NCBI GenBank assembly: GCA_013152195.1
Contig: JAADGU010000026.1
Span: forward strand, 1 to 18,540
Length of the DNA stretch: 18,540 nt
Reading direction: 5' to 3'
Source of the DNA: Nitrospirota bacterium
GTDB lineage: Bacteria > Nitrospirota > Thermodesulfovibrionia > Thermodesulfovibrionales > JdFR-85
Part shown: positions 13,395 to 18,540 of the stretch, in pieces
Position numbering within the stretch: position 1 is the first letter of the stretch
Layout of the letters: the number at the start of each line of letters is the position of its first letter
Translations under genes and position numbers: made by a program
The notes under the pieces: model-generated
Databases searched by the model: none
What the model saw: the letters and a program-made list of their open reading frames with translations, nothing else
What the model was told of the DNA's origin: nothing

Positions 13395-14851
13395 GCCTCT
13401 CTCAAAATCTCCCTGTCACTGAAGGGATACCTCACTCCCCTTATCTCCTGATACTCCTCATGTCCCTTTCCTGCAATGAGCACAACATCATCAGGACCTG
13501 CAATCCTGACAGCCTCCTTAATGGCCTTGTTTCTGTCAGGCTCAATAATATACTCTCCCTTTTTCATTCCCCCTATTATGTCATCAATTATACCAACAGG
13601 GTCCTCGGTTCTCGGGTTGTCCGAGGCAACAATCGCCGTGTCACTGAGTTCAGCTGCAATCCTTCCCATCTCCGGCCTCTTTCCCCTGTCCCTGTCACCC
13701 CCGCAGCCAAAGACCGTTATAATTCGGCCTTTGGCCAGCCTCCTGAGCGTCTCCAACACCTTTTGAAGGGCATCAGGAGTATGTGCATAGTCGATAACAG
13801 CAAGAAAATCCTGACCAGCCTTTACAGGCTCCATCCTGCCCTCTACACCGCTGCACTGTCTCACGCCTTCAACTATCCGCTCCCACTCTATCCCCAGGGC
13901 AACAGAGGCCCCGATGGCGGACAGAATGTTATATATATTTGTTACACCAAGCAGTGGAGAACTGACATGAAACACTTCCTGGCCATACATCACGGTGAAA
14001 TCAAGGCCTTCAAACCCTTCCTTTATCTCAACTGCCCGAAGCTCGGCATCATCACTGTCAATACCACAGGTTATGATGCTAAAGTCTGCCTCCTGAGCCG
14101 GGCCTTCCCTGCTCTCCTTAACCAGCCTCCTGCCATAGGGATCATCTATATTAACCACTGCAGCGTGCCGGGCAAGTTCCAGGAAGAGCCTTCGTTTGGC
14201 CCTGTAATATGCCTCCATATCTCCATGAAAATCGAGGTGATCCCTTGTAAGATTTGTAAATACAGCAACATCAAATTCCGTAAAGTCAACCCTTTTCAGC
14301 GAGAGAGCATGTGATGAAACCTCGACTACTGCATGGGTTATGCCTCTGTCATGCATATCCGCAAGCATCCTCTGAAAATCCAGCGCTTCCGGGGTGGTAA
14401 ACCTGCCCCTTAACTCCTGGCTGCCAAGGACATATTTTATAGTGCCGAGCAGGCCTGCCCTTGCACCGTCAGCTGACAGGATTGTGTGGAGTATGTAAGA
14501 TGTCGTTGTCTTGCCATTGGTGCCGGTAATCCCTGTAACGGAAAGCTTTCCAGAGGGGTGGCCGTAAAACCTGTCGGCAATGCCTGCCATGGCAGTGTAT
14601 ATATCCTGTACCTGCACATACGGGACATCCAATGACAGGGATAAGGGGCTTTCGGATACAATGGCCCCTGCTCTTCTCATCAGGGCGTCTTCAATGAACT
14701 CATTGCCATCAAAATGCTCACCCCTCACAGCAAAAAAGAGGTCTCCCTCTCCGACATTCCTTGAATCGCAGGAAAGTCCTTCAATAACACAGTCACCTGA
14801 AACGGTTACCGGCATCAATCCTTCTATAAGTTTCCCCAGTCTCATAACCAT
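13367..14851 (-). CDS. murE: UDP-MurNAc-L-Ala-D-Glu--meso-diaminopimelate ligase MurE
   Basis: MurE adds the third residue of the stem peptide. The 494-residue protein has CDSRNVGEGDLFFAVRGEHFDG (28-49), the ATP loop GTNGKTTTSY at 110-119, EVSSHALSLKRV (178-188), NLTRDHLDFHG (200-210), the lysine expected to be carbamylated in AKRRLF (K219), and DNPRTEDP at 411-418. The DNPR motif marks enzymes specific for meso-diaminopimelate rather than lysine, so cross-links are probably of the DAP type. The start lies 4 nt after the ftsI stop without a strong ribosome site; the ATG two codons later is an alternative. Its extreme C-terminus is written by a 7-bp repeat tract. Confidence 0.97.
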   Translation of the reverse strand: MVMRLGKLIEGLMPVTVSGDCVIEGLSCDSRNVGEGDLFFAVRGEHFDGNEFIEDALMRRAGAIVSESPLSLSLDVPYVQVQDIYTAMAGIADRFYGHPSGKLSVTGITGTNGKTTTSYILHTILSADGARAGLLGTIKYVLGSQELRGRFTTPEALDFQRMLADMHDRGITHAVVEVSSHALSLKRVDFTEFDVAVFTNLTRDHLDFHGDMEAYYRAKRRLFLELARHAAVVNIDDPYGRRLVKESREGPAQEADFSIITCGIDSDDAELRAVEIKEGFEGLDFTVMYGQEVFHVSSPLLGVTNIYNILSAIGASVALGIEWERIVEGVRQCSGVEGRMEPVKAGQDFLAVIDYAHTPDALQKVLETLRRLAKGRIITVFGCGGDRDRGKRPEMGRIAAELSDTAIVASDNPRTEDPVGIIDDIIGGMKKGEYIIEPDRNKAIKEAVRIAGPDDVVLIAGKGHEEYQEIRGVRYPFSDREILREAIRGLTIED

Positions 14852-14855
14852 ACAA

Positions 14856-16589
14856 TCAAAAATCCTGACTCTCCCGCCCGCCCCTGACGGGCTGCCCCAT
14901 CACCAGTATATTATTGTCTCCCCTGTCTTCCATAGGTATAAACCTGTACGTAAGGGCCTTCTCGGCTATGGCCCTGAAGACAGGCGCGGCCACCTGTCCC
15001 CCATAATATTCTCCTCGCGGTTTCCATATAACCACGATAAGGGCAAACAACGGGTCATCAGCAGGGACAAAACCGACAAAGGAGCTCACAAAATCCCTCC
15101 GGGAATACCTGCCTGTGCGGGGATCAATCATCCGTGATGTCCCTGTTTTCCCTGCAACCGTATTACCATAAACAGACGCCCTCGGTGCAGTGCCACCTTC
15201 TTCAGTAACTGTTACAAAGGCCTCCCGCAGGCGCTTTACCGTCTCTCCTGAAATAACTCTCACCCGCTCAGACCTGTCTTCCTGCTGCAGCACCCTGCCA
15301 TCAGGACCAAGGGTCTTTGCAACCACATAGGGCTTTACCAGATAACCCCCATTGGCAATCACAGAATATGCCCTCAGCACCTGGAGGGGCGATACCAGCA
15401 CCTCATACCCTATTGCCATAGCCCCGATAGTCGTTCCGGACCAGCGCTGCGGGGGCTTTACAACACCTGACACCTCTCCGGTAAGGTCAATCCCTGTCCT
15501 GTTTCCAAAACCAAAAACCTTCGCATATTTATAAAACCTTTCGGGGCCAAGCTTGAGTGTCATCTTTACAGCACCCACATTTGACGATTTCTGGATTATC
15601 TCCTTCAGGGTAAGCACCCCGTGCTTATGGGTATCCCTTATCTTTTTACCCCCAACTTCTATCTCTCCTTCAGAACAGTCAAACCTTGTATTCAGCGTTG
15701 CCATTTTTTCCTCAAGGGCAGCAGCAGCCATAACGATCTTAAAGGTTGAACCAGGCTCATAAAGGTCTGTAATGGCCCTGTTCCGCCTATTGGCTGCCCT
15801 GTATGCACCGGGACTGTTCGGATCAAAGGTCGGCCTGTTAGCAAGGGCAAGTATCTCTCCGGTATGAGGGTCCATCATTATTGCAGTGGCTGATTGGGAC
15901 TTCCACTTCTTAACCGCACTCTCAAGCTCCGACTCAACAATATATTGTAACCCTTCATCAATGGTGAGCACAATACTGTTACCTACCGACTCATACTTAT
16001 CGCCCCTGTAAAGTATGTTACCGCGGGCATCCCTGGCAAGGTAAACCTTTCCGCCATCAGCTGCAAGGGAGCTGTCATACCTCTTCTCCACACCCTCCCG
16101 GCCACGATTGTCAATATCAATAAAACCCAGGACATGGGAGGCAAGAAAGCCCTTGGGGTAAAATCTCTCTGAATCCGGCTCGACACCTATACCTTTAAGT
16201 TTCAGCCTCAGTGCTGCTACTGCCTGTTCAGGTGAGACCCTTCGTGCAAGCGACACATACCTTTTCTTTTTTTCCTTCAGTTTATTTCTGAGAATGGACG
16301 TTTTGGTCTTTATAACCTTACTGAGTTTCCGAGCAACATATTCAGGGGAATCAATCATGGAAGGATCCCCGTAAAGAGTGAAGCGATCGAGGCTTACAGC
16401 CAGTTCCCGGCCTCTGCGGTCATATATCCCGCCCCTTCTTACAAGGATTTTCTGTCCCTTAGTATGCTGTATTGTTGCAAGTCTCAGGAGCTTCTCATGA
16501 TCAAACAGCATTAGTTCAGCAAGCCGGGCAAAAATTATCAGAAATCCGACTGCGATCACCGTAGCTATAATAAGTGGACGTCTTTTCAT
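14856..16589 (-). CDS. ftsI: Septal peptidoglycan transpeptidase FtsI (PBP3-type)
   Basis: This class B penicillin-binding protein cross-links septal peptidoglycan together with FtsW. I start it at ATG 16589 (MKRRPLIIATVI, 577 residues), which has GGGGAGTCGGGGG upstream; an in-frame TTG at 16613 would add eight residues. It has a short cytoplasmic N-terminus, one membrane anchor (about 5-25), the dimerisation domain with RRGGIYDRRGRELA and HVLGFIDIDNRGREG, and the transpeptidase domain with STFK (active serine about 281), SSN (about 335) and KTGT (about 481). There are no PASTA domains. It lies 157 nt after ftsL, an unusually loose spacing here, filled by repeats. Confidence 0.96.
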   Translation of the reverse strand: MKRRPLIIATVIAVGFLIIFARLAELMLFDHEKLLRLATIQHTKGQKILVRRGGIYDRRGRELAVSLDRFTLYGDPSMIDSPEYVARKLSKVIKTKTSILRNKLKEKKKRYVSLARRVSPEQAVAALRLKLKGIGVEPDSERFYPKGFLASHVLGFIDIDNRGREGVEKRYDSSLAADGGKVYLARDARGNILYRGDKYESVGNSIVLTIDEGLQYIVESELESAVKKWKSQSATAIMMDPHTGEILALANRPTFDPNSPGAYRAANRRNRAITDLYEPGSTFKIVMAAAALEEKMATLNTRFDCSEGEIEVGGKKIRDTHKHGVLTLKEIIQKSSNVGAVKMTLKLGPERFYKYAKVFGFGNRTGIDLTGEVSGVVKPPQRWSGTTIGAMAIGYEVLVSPLQVLRAYSVIANGGYLVKPYVVAKTLGPDGRVLQQEDRSERVRVISGETVKRLREAFVTVTEEGGTAPRASVYGNTVAGKTGTSRMIDPRTGRYSRRDFVSSFVGFVPADDPLFALIVVIWKPRGEYYGGQVAAPVFRAIAEKALTYRFIPMEDRGDNNILVMGQPVRGGRESQDF

Positions 16590-16670
16590 CCCCCGACTCC
16601 CCTTAATAGCCAACAGGTAAGTTTACTGGCCTGCAAGCTGATAAAGTTAACTCACCTTCTACTTCCCACT

Positions 16671-16686
16671 CCCCTTATGTAAGGGG
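16671..16686. repeat. Short perfect inverted repeat in the ftsL-ftsI gap
   Basis: CCCCTTATGTAAGGGG forms a 6-bp stem with a 4-nt loop. It lies between ftsL and the 5' end of ftsI and has no T-run on either side, so it is unlikely to be a terminator. Confidence 0.45.
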
Positions 16687-16703
16687 CACCCTTGCTACAT
16701 TAC

Positions 16704-16730
16704 AGTCATTAGTCAATAGTCATTGTCATT
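16704..16730 (+). repeat. Degenerate 7-bp tandem repeat in the ftsL-ftsI gap
   Basis: Units AGTCATT, AGTCAAT, AGTCATT and a 6-bp GTCATT. The tract lies 17 bases from the ftsL stop codon in the 157-bp gap to ftsI. It belongs to the same GTCA/TGAC family as the tracts near murD, murE and rsmH. Confidence 0.75.
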
Positions 16731-16746
16731 CCCGCAATCCCGGGCT

Positions 16747-17079
16747 TTACCTCTTCCTCAGACCAGCCGTGTATGGTGTAGGACCACGATCGCTCTTAAC
16801 AAAGAAAACCCTTTTCCTGTCAGGATAAACAAGACCCATCTTTTTGCCGGCTACATACTGGATCTTCTTCATGGAGGCTATCTGGGCCCTCTTTGCAATC
16901 AGTTCCCTCCTCTCCTTTATCAGGTTGGCCTTCTGCTTCTGTAACTGTCCCAGCTCGTACTCGAAAGCCGTAACATTTGAACGAAGCCAGACAATGGAGA
17001 AAAGAAGAAAAACGGCAACGACAACCAGCAACGGTTTGACAAGCCAGCCAAGGAGACTCCTTCTCTTTCTGTAAATCAT
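16747..17079 (-). CDS. ftsL: Cell division protein FtsL
   Basis: FtsL is a small bitopic protein that forms a coiled-coil complex with FtsB and FtsQ and activates FtsW/FtsI. The 110-residue sequence has a basic N-terminus (MIYRKRR), one membrane segment (about 12-32), then a charged heptad-like stretch ELGQLQKQKANLIKERRELIAKRAQI (about 42-67), expected to be coiled coil. FtsL is poorly conserved in sequence, so the call depends on this plan plus its place between rsmH and ftsI. The ATG overlaps the rsmH stop (ATGA, 17076-17079). It could equally be labelled an FtsL/DivIC-type septum initiator. Confidence 0.88.
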   Translation of the reverse strand: MIYRKRRSLLGWLVKPLLVVVAVFLLFSIVWLRSNVTAFEYELGQLQKQKANLIKERRELIAKRAQIASMKKIQYVAGKKMGLVYPDRKRVFFVKSDRGPTPYTAGLRKR

Positions 17080-17957
17080 AGCTTCTCCGCCCCCCTTAGT
17101 TTCGCACTCCTTGAAGAGGGATTTCTCCTCTGTTCATCCCTGAGAGGGACTATCGGCTTCTTGTTAAGCCTTACCAGAGTCCCTTCCTGCCTCTCGGCAG
17201 CAAGTATAAATCTCTTCACAATCCTGTCCTCAAGAGAGTGATAGGTTATTACACAGAGACGCCCTCCCTGCTTCAATATCTTCAGGGCATTTGACAGCCC
17301 CTCTGACAGTTGGTTCAGCTCGTCATTTACAGCAATTCTCAATGCCTGAAAAGTCTTTGTAGCCGGATGCGTCCTTCCACGCTTTCTGTATACCCTCTCA
17401 ACAATGGCGGCTAACTGCAAACATGTCTCGATCCTCTCTCTCTTCCTCTGCTTCACGATTTCCCTTGCTATCTGCAAGGCCTTCCTCTCCTCACCGTATT
17501 CCCTGAGGATCCTCTCTATATCACGTTCGCTCCATCTACTAACAATTTCACCTGCTGTTACCGGCAAATCCCTGTCCATCCTCATATCAAGGGGCTCCCC
17601 TGAATTAAAGCTGAACCCGCGGCTGGCATCCTTCATCTGTGTCATGGAAAGCCCAAGGTCCATAATAACTCCGTCTATTTCGTGATAACCCATGGCCATT
17701 AACTTGTCTGCCATATCGGAAAAACTCCCGTGTACATACCTTACCCTCGGATCATTTATTTCAATCGCTGCCCTCTCAAGGGCCTCTTCGTCCCTGTCCA
17801 TGGCAATGACAACGCCCTCCGGTCCCAGCCTTTTGAGCAATTCCCTTGTATGTCCACCACCACCAAGAGTTGCATCCAGGTATACACCATTGATAACCGG
17901 ATTCAGCAGGGCCATCAGCTCCTGGGTAAGGACGGGAATATGTTCTGTATTTGTCAT
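17076..17957 (-). CDS. rsmH: 16S rRNA (cytosine1402-N4)-methyltransferase RsmH (MraW)
   Basis: RsmH methylates N4 of C1402 in 16S rRNA at the ribosomal P site, using S-adenosylmethionine. The 293-residue protein has the opening EHIPVLTQELMALL, the SAM motif DATLGGGGHT at 28-37, GVIMDLGLSM, the inserted helical domain with RRYG-like EYGEERKALQIA, RTHPATKTFQALRIAVNDEL and the C-terminal VITYHSLEDRIVKRF. It is complete. The ATG at 17957 lies inside a 7-bp repeat tract (17950-17977) and has no recognisable ribosome site within 20 nt, unlike its neighbours. Confidence 0.97.
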   Translation of the reverse strand: MTNTEHIPVLTQELMALLNPVINGVYLDATLGGGGHTRELLKRLGPEGVVIAMDRDEEALERAAIEINDPRVRYVHGSFSDMADKLMAMGYHEIDGVIMDLGLSMTQMKDASRGFSFNSGEPLDMRMDRDLPVTAGEIVSRWSERDIERILREYGEERKALQIAREIVKQRKRERIETCLQLAAIVERVYRKRGRTHPATKTFQALRIAVNDELNQLSEGLSNALKILKQGGRLCVITYHSLEDRIVKRFILAAERQEGTLVRLNKKPIVPLRDEQRRNPSSRSAKLRGAEKL

Positions 17958-17977
17958 TTGTCATTTGCCATTTGTCA
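17950..17977 (-). repeat. 7-bp tandem repeat, 4 units, containing the rsmH start codon
   Basis: On the minus strand the units are TGACAAA, TGGCAAA, TGACAAA, TGACAAA; on the plus strand, TTTGTCA with one variant. The rsmH ATG (17955-17957) is formed across the last two minus-strand units. The tract takes up most of the 38-bp mraZ-rsmH gap. Confidence 0.85.
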
Positions 17978-17995
17978 ATATTCTATTGCCCATCC

Positions 17996-18448
17996 TCACA
18001 TCCCAAGGGATGCAAGTTCCTCCTCCATTACCTTTCTGTCTATCTTTGCAGGATTAACAACCTTATCCCATTCCTTCTTGTTCCAGAGTTCCATCTTGTC
18101 AAACTGCCCGACAACCGCTACCTCACCATTAATATCAGTATCCGTCCTGAGGGATGCAGGTATAAGAATCCTCCCCTGCTTGTCCATCTCGCACTCATGA
18201 GCAGAGGCCACAACCCTCCTCATCAGCCACTTCACCGACTCCTTCATCTGAGGCAGAGACCTCACCCGTTCTTCAAACCTCTGCCACTCCTCAAAGGGAT
18301 AGAGGTAAAGGCATTTGTCAAAGGCCGCAGTGGTAATATAGAGTTTTGGGCTATAATTACTGAGGAGTATCGACCTGTAAGGGGCTGGAATCATTACCCG
18401 TCCCTTTGGATCAACACTGTAATAATATTTACCCGCAAATCCCGGCAC
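17996..18448 (-). CDS. mraZ: Transcriptional regulator MraZ
   Basis: MraZ is a DNA-binding protein of the AbrB/SpoVT fold that forms rings and controls the dcw promoter through GTGG/TGGG direct repeats. The 150-residue protein has two copies of the fold, each with the D-x-(K/Q)-G-R core: VDPKGRVMIPAPYR (12-25) and MDKQGRILIPASLR (88-101). The start is GTG at 18446-18448, giving MPGFAGKYYYSVD. AAAGGTGG precedes it, overlapping the third operator box, so bound MraZ could block both transcription and its own ribosome site. It is the first gene of the cluster, about 37 nt downstream of the -10 box. Confidence 0.96.
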   Translation of the reverse strand: MPGFAGKYYYSVDPKGRVMIPAPYRSILLSNYSPKLYITTAAFDKCLYLYPFEEWQRFEERVRSLPQMKESVKWLMRRVVASAHECEMDKQGRILIPASLRTDTDINGEVAVVGQFDKMELWNKKEWDKVVNPAKIDRKVMEEELASLGM

Positions 18449-18453
18449 GTTTC

Positions 18454-18478
18454 ACCACCTTTTACCACATTCTCCCAC
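18454..18478 (-). promoter_or_regulatory. MraZ operator: three GTGGN boxes at 10-bp spacing
   Basis: On the minus strand GTGGG (18474-18478), GTGGT (18464-18468) and GTGGT (18454-18458) are separated by exactly 5 bp each. The start codon region GTGCC (18444-18448) continues the same phase as a degenerate fourth unit. The family binds TGGGN repeats spaced by 5 bp upstream of mraZ, so autoregulation is a strong inference. Confidence 0.88.
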
Positions 18479-18484
18479 CTCTTA

Positions 18485-18513
18485 ATAATATTAAAGATTG
18501 GGGCTAATGTCAA
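18485..18513 (-). promoter_or_regulatory. Sigma70-type promoter of the dcw cluster
   Basis: The -35 box is TTGACA (18508-18513), a full consensus match. The spacer is 17 bp (18491-18507) and the -10 box is TATTAT (18485-18490). Transcription would start near 18478, on the edge of the first MraZ box. This is the only clear promoter I can see for the whole cluster. Confidence 0.85.
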
Positions 18514-18540
18514 GTAAAAAATGAAGGCCGGAAAAGGTAT

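Noticed and set aside
13460..14314. 284-residue plus-strand open frame opposite murE
   Set aside because: It is antisense to a fully conserved MurE, has no family motifs and no start signal; a shadow frame.
16671..16686. Terminator between ftsL and ftsI
   Set aside because: The stem is only 6 bp with no following T-run on either strand, and it would cut ftsI off from the only clear promoter.

Overview
The window holds a complete division and cell wall (dcw) cluster, read entirely from the minus strand. It starts at a promoter near the right edge and ends after ftsZ at the left edge. In transcription order the genes are mraZ, rsmH, ftsL, ftsI, murE, murF, mraY, murD, ftsW, murG, murC, murB, ddl, ftsQ, ftsA, ftsZ. 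This order, the meso-diaminopimelate signature in MurE (DNPR) and the protein sequences suggest a Gram-negative bacterium of the Nitrospirota or Desulfobacterota (old deltaproteobacterial) kind. The phylum is inferred from general resemblance only. I see no rRNA, tRNA, transposase, phage or CRISPR locus.

Right end (16.6-18.5 kb): a near-consensus sigma70 promoter (TTGACA, 17 bp, TATTAT) is followed by three GTGGN boxes at exact 10-bp spacing, the usual MraZ operator, and then mraZ, rsmH, ftsL and ftsI. Middle (10.8-16.6 kb): murE and murF add residues 3 and 4-5 to the stem peptide, and mraY makes lipid I. Left part (0.1-10.5 kb): murD, ftsW, murG, murC, murB and ddl complete the precursor pathway, and ftsQ, ftsA and ftsZ supply the divisome. 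Many junctions are ATGA, GTGA or TAATG overlaps, so one translationally coupled operon is likely.

The unusual material lies between 6.8 and 12 kb. (1) Two copies of an elaborate structured element flank murD (8974-9117 and 10654-10783). Each folds as a three-way junction: a 20-25 bp closing stem and two bulged hairpins. The junction strands and the inner hairpin are identical (53 nt), while the closing stem, outer stem P2a and stem P3b differ in sequence but still pair. This is what a structured RNA, or a structure-selected DNA element, looks like. I do not recognise the family. (2) murG, murD and mraY each carry a frameshift: a 5-bp tandem duplication, a 1-bp loss, and a 2-bp gain (or 1-bp loss). 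Restoring the frame gives family-typical lengths and motifs. (3) Four gaps (mraZ-rsmH, ftsL-ftsI, murE-murF, mraY-murD) hold degenerate 7-bp tandem repeats that run into start or stop codons. (4) A perfect 19-bp palindrome sits inside the murD reading frame and appears to add a short peptide.

The best candidate for something new is the paired three-way-junction element. The frameshifts need raw-read checks first, because sequencing or assembly error is a strong alternative for essential genes.
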